DNA from: Didymella arachidicola
Lineage: Eukaryota > Ascomycota > Dothideomycetes > Pleosporales > Didymellaceae
DNA: 64,000 nucleotides
Direction of reading: 5' to 3'
NCBI GenBank assembly: GCA_016630955.3
Contig: CM049996.1
Location: forward strand, 124,001 to 188,000
Under the pieces are notes generated by a model, which had not been told where the DNA came from, ran no database searches, and saw nothing but the letters and a program-made list of their open reading frames with translations. Position 1 is the stretch's first letter. Each line of letters opens with the position of its first letter. The position numbers were made by a program, and so were the translations under genes. Positions 30,188 through 42,969 of the stretch are shown here, piece after piece.

Positions 30188-30770
30188 TACACTAAACATC
30201 GGTTATCTACAACGGCTGCAGGCGCACATTATTTGCCTCACTGCCGATATTGCCTCTCCGTTGAAAATTCAGCCGAGCCGAGCGTTCTCGGCCTTGGCGT
30301 TGCCGGCCAAGCCGTACCATGTGCGCCGAGTATATACAGGTCGGCCGCAATACGAAATTTGGCAGACTTTCTCATCTAACAATGCCTAGTTCGGGTAGTT
30401 CTGCGCATCGTAGATACAAGGTGAGGAAGGATCAATTGCGCCGTTTTCAGTGAGGAGTCCGAGGGTGAGCATGTGTCTCCTGCACTCAGCTCCGAGCAGG
30501 CGCGATGCCTCGATCTGGTGCGAATACCATCGATTGCAACGCCCTCGTCGCACAGCTACATCCAGACGTTGCACCATGTGCAGGCACGTTCAGCTGTAGA
30601 AGGCTGCTGCCCCTCGCGCCTAGGTACTTGAGCTCAGCTCAAAATCACCAAAACCCTTGGCGCAAATGGCTGTCAACACACCCCTTGCTTTCTGGTCGTC
30701 CCTCCTCCATGCTCTGAACTTGCACCTATACACATCTTCTTCACTGCTACTGCATAGATTTTGTTCCAGC
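30188..30770 (+). promoter_or_regulatory. Upstream region of the GH5 glucanase gene
   Basis: About 580 bp between MITE-like element 3 and the GH5 start. No credible gene. A frame open from 30657 reaches the GH5 start, but the signal peptide marks 30771 as the true start. Confidence 0.4.
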
Positions 30771-32147
30771 ATGCGGGTCCAAAGTACCCTGCTGACCCTT
30801 TTGGCTGCCACGATGACTTTTGTCAACGGAGCACCATCCAGGTATGTCTTACTTGGATGCAAAGCACTTCATGACTCACTAACACTAAACAGTACGAACA
30901 ACAAGAGAGCCGTTGACTTCAACTGGGGTAGTACGAAAGTTCGCGGCGTCAATCTCGGAGGATGGCTGGTGCTTGAATCGTAGGTCTGCACAGTACCACT
31001 ACAAGCCAGGTGCTTACTAGCATACCGATTCATCACCCCGTCCATCTTCGAGTCGCACAGCGATCCTGGGTACCCGGTCAACGACGAATGGACTCTCTGC
31101 GAGAAGCTCGGTAAGCAAGGCTGCTACAACGCACTCAAACCCCACTGGGACAACTTTGTCTCTCTCCAGGACTTCCAAAAGATTCGTGATTCCGGCTTCA
31201 ACCTTGTTCGTATCCCTGTTGGGTACTGGTCCTACGTCGAGCCATGGGGTCCTTTCACCCAGGGTGCTGCACCGTATCTGGATCAGGCTATCACGTGGGC
31301 GCGCGAGACTGGACTTAAAGTCATCATCGACTTGCACGGCGCACCCAAAAGCCAGAACGGATTCGACCACAGCGGTCAAAAGCTCAAGAACCCGGGCTGG
31401 GGCGATGCAGACAGCCTTGCATACACTCACCAGGTTCTCGATATTTTCAACGAAAAGTATGCAAAGCCGGATATGCAGGATGTTGTCGTTGCTATCCAAC
31501 CTCTCAACGAGCCGTTCCTGGCAAAAGTCCCGCAAGATACTGTTCGTCAATTTTACCGTGATGCATACTACAACCTCCGTGAAGTCAGCGATACTCCAAT
31601 TGCACTTCATGATGGCTTCTCGCAACCCAGCTGGATGAATGGCTTTCTCACACCTCAAGACAACAATGCACAGGGTGTCATCGTCGATCATCATGAGTAC
31701 CAGATCTTCGATGCTGGTCTGGTTGCCATGGGTGTGGAAGAGCACCTCAATCTAGCATGCAACTCGGTTAATTACTACGCGACATCCGACAAGTGGACCA
31801 TCGTCGGCGAGTGGTCTGGTGCTCTCACCGACTGCGCCAAACATCTCAACGGATTCGCCACGGGCTCGCGCATGGAAGGTAGTTTCGCCGGCGCATCCTA
31901 CATTGGCTCCTGCGTTGGCAAGTCCGGGCAAGTCGACTCGTGGTCTCAGGATTGGAAGGACAGTGTTCGGAAGTATATCGAGGTCCAAGTCGATGCTTTT
32001 GAGGCCCGCACCCAGGGCTGGATCTTCTGGAACTTTAAGACTGAGGGCAGCGCTGGGGAGTGGGACTTGTTCCAGTTGCTTGACGGCGGGGTGTTCCCGC
32101 AGCCGCTTGACGATCGCAAGTTTGGTAAGTACTGCACAAATTTTTGA
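30771..32147 (+). CDS. Secreted exo-1,3-beta-glucanase, GH5 family (one junction anomalous)
   Basis: Exon 1 is 30771-30841, a signal peptide (MRVQSTLLTLLAATMTFVNG). Exon 2 starts at 30893 with a Kex2-type KR site, and GVNLGGWLVLES ends at 30980 just before TAG. The rest is one open frame from about 31010 to 32147. GH5 signs are YRFITPSIFES, FNLVRIPVGYW, VIIDLHGAP, the acid/base Glu in QPLNEPF, and the nucleophile Glu in IVGEWSGAL. These enzymes remodel cell-wall glucan or feed on it. The problem is the second junction. The expected 41-nt intron (30980-31020) shifts the frame by one, and only an implausible 30-nt intron (30980-31009) restores it. An indel, a sequencing error or a decayed gene are all possible. 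Confidence 0.85.
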
Positions 32148-32393
32148 AGGTGCGCCATGGGGAAGATTAAAGAGTGGGGCTCTGTTTTCGGAGCTAATTT
32201 GTACTGGATGGTGGGTTTGCAGTGCATAGGAAGTGCCATAGCGGAGATTCGTTGACATTATATGTTGTATCGTACATCGAGTATTTAATGACAAGATATT
32301 GACTACCTGCTCAGTTCTCTTCCCGTACTCTCAAAACTTTAGATAATGTATTATAATGCTGGTAGATCATGCCGGTACTGGATGATCCCATGA

Positions 32394-35300
32394 TCACTCG
32401 TCGATCAGCTCGACGATATCCCCAAACTCCTGGAAGAGCCACGGCTGCAAGCCCTTGAAACCCTCTGGGAGCTGCTCCGTCTCGTCGTCTTGCACAGTCT
32501 CAATAGATTGAACCGGTGCTTCGACCTTAGGCAGAGGATCGGCATTCACGGTGTTCTTCTTGTCGTTAGCAGCCATTGACATATTGAGCATTTCCAGTAT
32601 GTCGCTGTACACATCCCCATCCTCATCCTCATCCCACGCAGCCTGATGAGGCGGAGATACCACAGCTTTGCCTTGCTGCAACGCACGAGGGCGGCGGTCT
32701 TGCGGCAGTGACTTTGCTGGCTTAAAGCGGGGCTGCTCGGGACTGCTCGTAGCCTCGAGGAACGGGGCGCGCGCCTTGGGTAGCTGCGAGTTGCGATCCT
32801 GGGCTAGAGTCGTGAAGGGTGCCTGACTTGGTGAGTCGGGGCTCTTATTCTCGTTGGCTGTGAAATCAAGATCCATGGGGAAGTCGACGTCGGTGAAGTC
32901 TTCTGCCCTGTCGTTGACGTCACGTGCCTTGTTATGCTGCGTGCTTGATGTGTCTGGGATCTGCACTTGAAGGTTTTGGGGGTCGACGAGACCGATGATT
33001 GCTTCGCCGAAGACTGAATCGTCGTCGCCGAACGTATCGGATTCGCAAGATGCAACATGTGCTTTGTTGTTGGTGAGTTGAGGCGGCTTTATCTTGTCCG
33101 AACCGGGAAATATACTTTGAGAAGCGGGTGGGCCAGCGGTAGAGTCATCGAACTGAGCGTCGCCGTAGTCGCTCGAGGTTTTGGGTCGAGAAGTAGATTG
33201 TTGAGAAAGAAACGATAGTGAGTGTTCACCGCCTTCGCCGTAGCAATATGCGGGCTTCTTCTTCATGATTGAGTAAAGTGAAGCCGGCATGTCCTTCTGA
33301 GCGTTCTTGTCAGGATGTTCGTGGTAGTCACGCTGACCGTTGGTGGCGTACTCGTTCTTGCGCTTCTTCTCTTGCTGTGTCAGGTCAAGCTCCTCGATCG
33401 CCGTTGAGCTCTTTCGCTTCGAAGCTTGCGACTGTGGCTTTGTCTGCGTCTTGTTAGATTTATACACAGAACTTCCTGAGAGAAGTTGGTCATGCTGCTC
33501 AACCATCGGCGCGCGCTTCGGTACGGCCTTCTTAGGTGGCTTGTCCAGGCCGTGCTTGCAACAATAGTGCTTACAAGCTTCCTTCTCCTTGCACTTGTGA
33601 TTGCAAGACCATCTGCCGTTTGGAAGCTGGACAGGTGTGGGGTCGTCATCATCGTCGTTGAGGTCTTGCTTGATTGCTGCAGCCTTCACAGACCCTTTCC
33701 CCATTGCGGGCTTATTTTTAGCGGTATTGCTACGGGTAAGTGCATCGATAGGGTCTGCAAAGTTGTCGATATGGGCGAAGTCAAGATCTCCGTCACTTGC
33801 TTTGACCATGGCATCGTCATCGAAATCAAGGTCTCCGAAATCATCACTGGAAACAGACCTCTTTCGCTGCATCGGAGTGTTCTCAACCCGGCGCCTTGAC
33901 ATGTTTGGCTGATGCGTTGGCGGGGGATCCACTACCTTGATGGTCGGCGCGGGAAACATCGAGGGTGCGATCTTGGGCGCAACAGTGGCGTCCCGCATAC
34001 TGCCAGCTGCATCTAGTGAGTTGAGTCCTTTGTTACACATGATTTGACGTACCTATGCCTTCACACATGAGGTAGCAGTTGATCTTTTGCTCTGGGCCAG
34101 TCAAAAGTGCTGGGAAGACCAAGCTCGGGCCTAGGCCGAGCTTGTTACCACTATTTCAATCAGCGCATTGTAGTTAAGAAGCGCGGTAGCAACTTACTTG
34201 ATCCTTGCAAAGTGTACCTTGCGCCCGTCCGATGTCTCCACCAATATGCAAACGTAGATTCTATGTCGCCCGAAGGTGTCTGGAGGCTTTTCGTTGATGA
34301 AGCCGATATCTGCCTTGATGTGAATCTTGACACCTTCTGGTGTCTTGGTAACCTTGACGTATCATCAACGTTATGTATTCATACGAGACAGCGACGAGAC
34401 TTACGGAAGATGGCTGAACATGAAGGGATACACGAAGCTTGGGAAATGACCTCAAAGCCTCCAGAACTTTGATACCGAAGGGTGGGTTTCTGCCAACGAC
34501 CGTTTCGATGCGTCGCGCATCCGTGCTTTCAAGGTCCTCGATACTTCGAATGCCAGCGTTGACAAGCTTACGAACTGCGACAACGCCAATGGAGGGCACT
34601 TGGACCATCTGCATCGGGCTATCGTCCCAGGCTCTTGATCCCAAGCAACGTTCTAGCATCAGCGCACTGTGGATACTGACCGAGTCTCCTAGGCATATCT
34701 GACAATCGATAATACATCTCACCAGACAGTTGATGGACTTGAAGATCGAGGTCGCTTCTTGCTGGTATTGGTTCTTGCATTTGGCCATGTCGCCCTCCCA
34801 GTTGATCTCCGCATGGCCAAGGATGGATTGAATGATCAGAGAGACCTTCTGAGCCGGCAGATCGAGGTTGACAGGTATTGGAAAACGAATGGATGGCGAT
34901 CTATTGATCGATTTATAGAAACTCTTCTCGCCTTGGCGGAAGCGGATGTTCGAGAACTCAGCTGCTTGAGCTACAGCGGAGAGCTACCTAGATCAGCAGA
35001 TACCCGGAAAATTTATACAGCACTACTCACGATTTCGGACAGAGTCGATTTTGGTTGCAAACCCATGAAGATCTTCATCGTCTCAAACTGAACGTAGTAG
35101 CGTGCCATGGCATGACCAAACTCGGTGCATCGGAAGTTCTCATCTCCTGATACGAGATTGTGCTCCCTCAAGAGAGTTATGTCGCGAAAGCAGATGTCGT
35201 CTACCTGATCTTGGATGTCCTGGCTGCTGAGCGAGCCTTCAAGCTTGTAATGCGCCGGATTTTGTTGTAGTCTGACGTAAAGGAACGTGCCAGTCAGCCA

Positions 35301-37506
35301 CTTTCGTGCTGAGTGAAGATCTCGTATAGTACCAAGACCGATTTCAGCATTCATGTGGTCGATGAGGTTGAGGTGCAATTTACTCTCCAAGGTCTCTTCA
35401 CCGGTGGTCAACGTTTCGTATCGCCGAACCTTGGTCTGCCGCGTCATAATGACTGCGACAGCACTGTCATCGAACTGAGGTCTGCCTGCGCGACCGAGCA
35501 TCTGCATCATGTCCAGGTCTGAGTACTCTTTGGCACCATCTTGCGTCCAAGCCATAGTATTTTTGATAATGACCAGGTGGCATGGCAAATTGACGCCAAC
35601 TGCAAGCGTTGACGTGCAGCAAATGACATTGATATCACCCTTGAGGTAGGCTTGTTCAACCTTGATTCGATCGTCTTGGTCAAGACCTGCGTGATGAAAC
35701 GCCACTCCAGAAGAGACAAGAGTACGGTTCTCCTTGTCTTGTATGTGAATAGGCTGTGATGGACGGCTCCACAAGCGATCTCGACCTGTTTTTGATTCCC
35801 ACCACTTAGCTACTAGCTGCGCAGTCTGAAGGCAAGATTTTCGAGTTGCACAGAATATCATCGTTGGCTTCCGCTCCGAATATTTCGCGATGACTTCAGG
35901 CAACTTTGTATCGAGATGTTTCTCGAAAGCAAAGTCGTTGCTGCTGTTGAACGTATATCCACAGACGTGCTTTTTTAACTTGACTGGACGAAATTGTTCA
36001 CCAAGCTTCTCGTCTGGAGCGGGCATGTATGGCTCTGCTGAGCTTCTGCCCAGCCAAGCTGCAACATCGTGAAGATTTGGCACGGTCGCCGAAAGTGCAA
36101 TAAACCGAACATCAGTGCCAATTGACTTCATGCGCGACACTACGACCTCTAGCACGGCCCCTCGATCGTCGTTCAATATATGGACCTCGTCGATGAGAAA
36201 TAGCTTGATGAGTCGCATCAACTTTTCGTGGTCTTTCCACTTTCGGGTCGTGCTATCCCACTTCTCGGGCGTGGTGACGATGATATTTGCGCTCTGAACA
36301 TTGCGCAAGTCTGTAGCGTCGCTGTCGCCAGTGAGCTCCGCACACGTGAGGCCGATTTGTGTAAACTTTCTGTCCCAATCGCGTTGTCGCTCAGAACACA
36401 AGGCTTTTGTCGGAGCCTGATACACAACTTTGTACTGACCAGTCGAGTTTGTGGCGACTGCACGGCAGATGGCAAGCTCCAATATAGCGGTCTTTCCACT
36501 GCCTGTGGGCGATGACAGAACGAAATTGTTGTCTGACTTGTAAACTCGGTCAAAGCACTTGGACTGGACGGCATTGAAGTTTGGGAAAGGAAACACCGTC
36601 CTGAGACGGTCCGGGAGAGCGGAAACAGGAATAAGCGGAATGCCTTGGACGATCGGCAGCGCGTGTGACACACTGATATTGTTCGTTGGGGGGTTCGTCT
36701 GCGCGAATTGCTTGAACGGATGACCAAGATCTCGTTGTGATGCTTCCTGGGGGCGTTCGTTGACCTCGCGCTGGTCTTGAACACTGCTCCGTCTGATGAC
36801 CTCTTGCTGAGTCGGTATGTCCTCGAAGAAGAGGGATTGAGGAGCACGCTGGGAGGCAACGTTGTCATGTTGCTTAAGCCGTCTTCTTCCAGCGTTCAGA
36901 GCTGGACTTGAGGAAGCATGAGGAGGCGCATCGGAACTTGGTTGAAAAGGCTGAGGAACGTTGTATGCGAATCGATCTACTGGAATCAGTGTCTCCTTGA
37001 CCGTTCTCCAAAATAACAACACTTACCAAGAGATCCTTGGATGTCAAGGATAGGGTGAGCCTGCTGGTCTGGATGGCAATCAGCACATCTTCTTTTGGAG
37101 CTGTATATTGTGTTACCTTCGTCATCGTATATTTCTTGAAAGGCTGGTTGTGGTAATCGCGGTCTCTCAACCGCATGGCTGCCGTATAATCGATTTGAGG
37201 CAGGGGCAAGCGAAAGCCTTCCTCGACCTTGCGCAGCCTGATACTGGCGGTCGTTGTACGGCTGTTGAAGCATGCGCTCGTCTGCAAGCTTTAGTCCAAC
37301 CTCCATTCGATAGCTACCAATGGACACGCACCGAATGAGTCCAATTGTGAATCATGTCCGTAATCATCGTCTTCTACAGCATCGTACATGGGATGATCAT
37401 ACTGCGTGGCGCGATACTGCTCTCGTGGAGCAACTGGCCTCGATGCTTGGAGAAATTGTGGCTGTAAAATATTAAACTGCGGTCGTGTCGACCCTTGCTG
37501 GCGCAT
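32394..37506 (-). CDS. MER3: Meiotic ATP-dependent DNA helicase MER3/HFM1 (7 exons)
   Basis: Exons 37506-37332, 37281-37027, 36979-35031, 34983-34405, 34352-34198, 34150-34053 and 34012-32394; all junctions keep frame; 1609 residues. MER3/HFM1 is a Ski2-like 3'-5' helicase that promotes meiotic crossovers. Helicase motifs are the Walker A SSPTGSGKTAI (Lys306), APTKALCSERQ, FLIDEVHIL, FIALSATVPN, VAFHHAGLDQ and QMLGRAGRPQFD. A Sec63 domain follows (AEFSNIRFRQGEK to a helix-hairpin-helix VPSIGVVAVRKLVNAGI). After it come FARINGNKLG and a long disordered C-terminal region. That tail includes a Cys/His cluster near its start (WSCNHKCKEKEACKHYCCKHG), known in fungal HFM1. The first 140 residues are unconserved. 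Confidence 0.93.
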
Positions 37507-38072
37507 GTTTTGTTCCGTATAGTAGGGCTCTTTGGTGGTGACTGCCCGCTAAGGAAATCAGCCTTCGCCGGGAGACACTACGAATCAGTCACCAGGAATA
37601 TGCCGTGCAGGATCAACGACCTGGCTCAAGGAAGCTGACTTAAGATGCACTGGAAAGGAAATGACTCGAGTGTCAGGAATTGGTGGGTGAGGGACAAAGC
37701 AAATGATGAAGTCGAGGAGAGGGAAGGAGCGACCTCGTGCGTCACAAACTTCGCGACTTCCAGAATCACCTGCACCATGCCTGTCGATTAGCTTCTTGCG
37801 GCCGTAAAAGTAGCGTTGTTGACTGCGCACATGCGCACGATTATGGAGTGAGTTTAATGCTTTGTACATATCGCGAGCCATCGCTCATTTGGAACATCAT
37901 TTGTCGTGTTTCGACAGTGTTTTGGTGTGCAAATTGTGCAGCCTCTCCACCGGCCACTGCGAGAAACCAACGGGGGTCACTGAACACATCCCAGGAATTT
38001 GGAAGGCATGGTATTCGTTGGGACGACAGCCCTACAGTGAAATAGTCGATATCATCTGAGAGGTATCTACGC
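37507..38072. other. Region between MER3 5' end and transporter 3' end
   Basis: Probably the MER3 promoter and leader. A minus-strand 98-codon frame (37585-37881) lacks motifs and is not called. Confidence 0.4.
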
Positions 38073-39656
38073 TCAGGCGTTGCGCTTCCTCTCTATAGAG
38101 GGTGTTACTGGCCTTGAGGTGCTATCGCCACGCGTTCTTGCACCGCTCTTTTCGTTTTCATGTAAGGGTGAGGGTGAAGGTTGGCCGATCGTTGTTTTCT
38201 CAAAGCTTGCGATCTTTACTGGCCCTGAGCGATGCCCTGGCTCCGGTTTCGTGTATAAGTAGGTCGCGAATAGTACTATCAACGTCCCAAGAAAGAACTG
38301 CACAACTGTTAGGTGTGACAGTATGATCCAGACTGGAAGCAGGCTTACTGAGGTAGTGACTTTAAACTCGAACAACGCCACGCTGACGACGCAACTGATG
38401 ATTATGGAGATGCTCGTGGCAAAGTTTTTGGCAATGTTGTCAGCGTAGTTGATGACTAGCGCAACGATGACGCCGCCCATTGCCTGGAAGGTGATAGCCG
38501 CCCATACAACCCAGTTGTAACCAGCGAAGAAGCCCGTCCTCGCAATGACTTCACCGTCTTTCCAAAAGACGCCTAGGAATAGCGCAGGAAACAAGGACCA
38601 GAACGACAGCTGGCAATTGCGCACCCAAAGCGATGTGTCCCTGCTTGTCGACTCCTTCAGTATCTTTTCGAACGAGACTCCGGCCAGCCCTGATAAAGCA
38701 CAGGATACCAGAACCGCAGCTAGGCCCACAGAGCTGTTCATCTCTGGTGTCACCATGCCGCGGTCTTCTTTTATGCCTTGGTATGATCCTGATCGTCTCG
38801 TCAAGCGTGCTGCTGCACGATTGCTTAGATCTCTCAGACCGCCCAATGACCGCGGCCAGACTTTTGCATGAGGCGCACGCAGTGACTCCATTGTAGCAGG
38901 CTCAGCAGAGTATCCTGGAAGCTGAACAATGGAAACGCCTATCACCAAGATTAGCAATGACAGCCACTTGCGCGACGACAGGCTCCTCCCCAGCATCAAC
39001 ACGCTGAACATGGCAGTTGTCAAGATCTTGAGCTGATATGTGACCTGGAACGTGGCCGCGTCCAGGTTACTGACCGTCACATATTGTAGTGTGTTCTGGA
39101 AGGTGTAGAGAACGGCAGGTATCGCGAGCTTCCAGCTTTCGTTTGTGAACATCGCGCTCGTGAGGCTGTAGAAGAGGGTCGCGACGGTCGTGTTTGATGG
39201 AAGAGTCTTCGACATATCATACAGAGCCTGCGCATCTTGTCAGCGCTTCTGTTGAAGGTGGCGTACAGCATATCTACCATTGTCAAGCTGATCCCCAACT
39301 TGATAACTTCGTTCAAAAACACACTGGTGCTCGTGTGATACCGCTGCCCGCCAACGACAGGCATGACGCGCGAGTAGTGCATGATCTAACCGCACGTCAG
39401 TCATCGTCCCTGGCCCTGCGCATATGTTGATCGCGTCCGTGATCATCCCTGCTCGAGGGAACTGAAGGTCGCGCAATTGACGTGCCGAGGTACAAGGAAC
39501 GTCATACCAAGATCAATGCAGAGTTCTGAAATGTGAGCTGCATGCGCTTTAGCCAACAACCCTTGTTTATCATCTTGCAATGCATACCGTGATCAGAGAC
39601 AAGTGCTTTATGGATACGCCGCCTAGCGACCCTGAGGTCGATCTGCTGCCGCCCAT
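38073..39656 (-). CDS. Golgi nucleotide-sugar (UDP-galactose type) transporter, SLC35A-like (4 exons)
   Basis: Exons 39656-39588, 39537-39508, 39385-39278 and 39227-38073; 453 residues, all junctions in frame. The exons join to a typical beginning: SIKHLSLITLTFQNSALIL, then MHYSRVMPVVGGQRYHTST and FLNEVIKLGISLTM. About ten hydrophobic helices follow. Family blocks include AVLYTFQNTLQYVTVSNLDA, TYQLKILTTAMFSVLML, GVSFEKILKES and the end block YADNIAKNFATSISIIIS. These carriers exchange UDP-sugars for UMP at the Golgi membrane. A loop of about 45 residues between helices (SLRAPHAKVWPRSLGGLRD) is longer than in animal forms. The tail is basic and Ser/Pro-rich. Substrate is inferred from the closest family (UDP-Gal). 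Confidence 0.9.
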
Positions 39657-40556
39657 TCTGAGCCGCGTCAGGAATCAGGCACCGGGATTGAGATTGTTCC
39701 AAGGTCAAGGTAATTAGCAAGTATACAAAGCCCTTCAGAGCCAGCCTAGGAGCAGATGAAGCTCAAGAAAGGAGAGACACGAGGTGAGAAACTGTGCAAA
39801 CTTGACGCAAGCGGACGATGGCTCATCAGAAGCGTGTTCAGCCGTTGTGTGGCCTAGCTCAAGGTAGCGTCACCCCAGCGCAGCTGCATCGCGGGGCCTC
39901 GCGGCGCAGGGGCCGGCGATCAGCGATCAGTGGGCCTAGCCCTGCAGCGCATCTACACCGTCACGTGACTGTATGAGTTGGCACGTCAGCTCACTTCAAC
40001 ATCGTCCCGAGGTATCCATCACCAAAAGCACATGGAATCCGAGATAAGCTAGCAAGTCTTTGCTTCGTGCTCTGTGCTCCATACTCTACTACCGGAATCT
40101 AGGGCTGAACTTTGATCAACGACGCGAAAGTCGCGATGCCTGTAATGCTGCTTTACAGCGTCCAGCCAGCCTCTGTGCAAGCATCTAACTAAAGTCAAGG
40201 TCCAACCCGCCTGGTAATCGTGAATGAAGTCGCTGACGTTGCTTCGCTGCAGCCTCCACAAACCCAGCTCGACTAGCCTTACGAACTTCCTCCTAGCTCA
40301 CCACTCGTGAGTTTTTTTTACATTCATAGCAACCAAGCAACCTCCTTCCTATGTCCGTTTTCTAAAAGAACGCCGATCGTTCATTTCGATGGTCCTCCAG
40401 GCCCAACGTTCTCGTTACCATTTGGGAAACGGGGTGTTAAAGTGGCGAGGGATGCAGGCGACGTTGGCATCGCTACTTGGGATCTTGCGCGTAGCTAGTG
40501 AATGTCGTGGCCTCAGCAATGTACGTGTATGCTGATTCATCCGTGGGAAGCTGCAG
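39657..40556. other. 0.9 kb region without a supported gene
   Basis: Upstream of the transporter. Contains a GC-rich stretch near 39880-39950. No open frame is convincing. Confidence 0.4.
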
Positions 40557-40942
40557 TCAGACCGCTGCCGGGAGGTTGAATACGAGGACAGTTGATGTGG
40601 ACTCACGGAAGCCCTCGAGAGTGGTCTCGAGGTTCTGCACACAAGGTGGGATGTTTGTGGACAACTGGATCTTCAAATCCTCAATATCTCTTCTGTCGAG
40701 GTCTTCTTGAACGTTTGCGGAGATGATGCGCGGGCTGCTTGACTTCGCTTTGGTGACGAGGTGTGGTCTGGCCGGATCGACGGGCTTGTTGATGACAACG
40801 GAATGACTGATAGCAGAAATACATTTTTTAGGCGGGTGACATGTTTGTAGCCAACAAAGGGCATCATATGGAAATCCTTGCGCTCTGGATTAAGGCTATA
40901 GGCAGCAGACGTACCAAAGTCAGAACTTCCAAAGACAGCCAT
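40557..40942 (-). CDS. Possible small hypothetical gene, exon structure unresolved
   Basis: An ATG at 40942 (MAVFGSSDFG) and, downstream in another phase, a good-looking frame ending at 40557. The latter contains VVINKPVDPARPHLVTKAK, IISANVQEDLDRRDIEDLK and VQNLETTLEGF. An intron with branch and CTATCAG acceptor (near 40807) probably separates them, and another with donor GTGAGT lies near its end. However, I could not make all junctions keep frame. The sequence is more protein-like than the shadow frames around it. Family not recognised. Confidence 0.35.
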
Positions 40943-41280
40943 GGCTGAATGTGATCGTCACTTCGGCCGGAACCTTTGGCAGAAAGGGGGCAGAAGAGGG
41001 AGCATCTGCCCCTGGATCGCTAGTTCCGGTGACTGCCAATCTGAAGGAGCACTTTTGGTAGTACGCACATTACTTCGAGGTTGGAGAAAAGGAACGAAGC
41101 TGCAGTCTAAGTTCCATACAGCTAAACCAAAGCACAGGGCTCTGCTGGATGATCAGAAAAAGTGTCGAGTACATGGGCTAATTTGAACAAACGAAAATGA
41201 TGTTTGATGTTTCCCCTTAACGCCGCGCTAATGTGTCTACGCAAGTATGTTTCCAGATCCAAAGAGAAAATTGCACGGAT
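40943..41280. other. Convergent-side gap before MCU
   Basis: About 340 bp, no gene seen; the MCU 3' end region. Confidence 0.4.
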
Positions 41281-42969
41281 CTACTCTTTCTTCTTCCCCT
41301 CATCGACGTCGGTCTTTCCCACCTTCGGCTCATCGTCATCCCTATCCTTCTGGCCATCTTTCTTCTTCCTGTCCTTCCTCAGCGCATCAGCAACCTTCTC
41401 GTCTTTCTCTTCCTTCATCTCGTCCCACTCCACGTCGTACTCGTTGGCGATGGCCTTGATCTCCTTGCGCAGCGCGTTGCCATCTTCGATCAAGACCTCC
41501 CATTTCCGCAGGTCGAAGTTGTTCTGGCTGTAGAGCTTCTGTTGACGGCGTGAGATGGTGAAGTTCATGGCGCTGCGATAGCTGACTTCGCGGTTGTGGT
41601 ACAAGAACCAGACGTAACCACCGATAAGCGTCGAGAGACCGACAAGGTACTAAGGAATCGTTAGTACGTGAAGGTGGACAGAGGATTTGGGAACATACAG
41701 TTACAGGCTCCATGACGTCCCAGCCGAGGTCTGTCTGGAAGGTGAGGTAGTAGACTACTCCCCACCATCCTACGATACCGCCGAACCCTGCCATGGCTAC
41801 TCGTTGCGCTGCCTTATGAGCGAGCTTGTCGCAGTGTTCCTTGATATCTGCAAGTGAGCTGATCTGTTTAGACGTCTTCCGCAAGCGCATCCGCAGGTAG
41901 TATGTGCGGTCGTTGAACGAGGGCACGCCAACGCGGATCTCTTCAGGTGCGCCTTCGATTTCGATAGCGAACTCTTGCCCACGGGCTGCGTCGCGGATAA
42001 AATCGCCGATCTCGGTGCTGCTGGACCAGCGCACAAATTTGCGTTCTGAGATTTTATCCGCTGGTGCATCCTGTCCAAGGCCGGAGTAGGATTCAACTCC
42101 ACCCTTGCCGTGGCCACCGCGAAGCTCGACTGCCTCATCAGGCGTCTTGCGATTCTTGAACGCACCTGTCTCTGCGCTCTCCACCTTCGATTTGATCTTG
42201 CCCGTCTTGACGGTCTTGCCGTCGATGCGGTGCTCATCTACCTGCTCGAAGTCCTCCGAAGGCTCGCTGTCCTCGCTGACAACCGTTTCGCTTGCTTCTG
42301 AGCCCTGCAGAGGATCTTGCATGCTATCTTCTGCGCGGAAGAACACTTGGGGTATGCGCTCCTTGCCATCCTTGTCTTTGATCGTCGGGAGCTCAGCCTG
42401 GATCAGGCGCTCGAGGTAGGAGATGGGCTGTTGAGGATGCACAAGTAGAGCGAGGGGCTCGATATCTTTGCGATCGGAGTTTGTGTCTTTGGTCGTAAGG
42501 GGAAGGATGATTTTGAGCATTCGAGAAGGTGTCGTCAGAAGTTTGCCTGCGTAGTGTCAATCGTGAACGACAAGGCGGTGCTATAAGCTGTACCTTTTGT
42601 CATTGCTCCAGCGCTGCGCTGTCTGGCAACAGGTGGAACGTCGCTGCCTTCCCTATGCCATGGCGTTCGTATTTGCTTGCCCTTATCCTCATGGAGCTTC
42701 CGCGCAAAGTCATCCTTCTCTTCTTGCGTAACATTATTGTTCAATTCAGAAGCTGGCCGCGCATTCGAGTTCTCATAGCTGCCAGGGTCTCTGCTAGGTA
42801 GCTTTACGTCTAGTCGAGCCGAAGCCGTGAGGTTCCTAATCTGTGACGACTGCGTGACGGGATCACTCTGTAATGCTGACCTCGCTGATATGCGCGTCAG
42901 AGGTGTGTGGAGTGTGCGCGGAGCGGTCGAGATGCGAGCAAACGTTAGAGACGATAAGCGGTGCCGCAT
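41281..42969 (-). CDS. MCU: Mitochondrial calcium uniporter pore subunit MCU
   Basis: Exons 42969-42594, 42546-41699 and 41649-41281; 530 residues; introns about 48 nt, frame kept. The start is the ATG at 42969 (MRHRLSSLTFARIS), a basic presequence; an upstream TTG in frame was discounted. The first half is an acidic matrix domain. The channel part has a coiled coil (DIKEHCDKLAHKAAQRVAM), a first membrane helix (GGIVGWWGVVYYLTF), the selectivity loop with the DIME-type motif (WDVMEP), and a second helix (YLVGLSTLIGGYVWFLYH). A basic, charged C-terminal coiled coil follows. MCU passes Ca2+ through the mitochondrial inner membrane. Many fungi keep MCU without MICU/EMRE. I see no partner nearby. 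Confidence 0.93.

Noticed and set aside
37585..37881. 98-codon minus-strand frame just upstream of MER3
   Set aside because: No domain and no good junction to MER3 exon 1; more likely leader or promoter.
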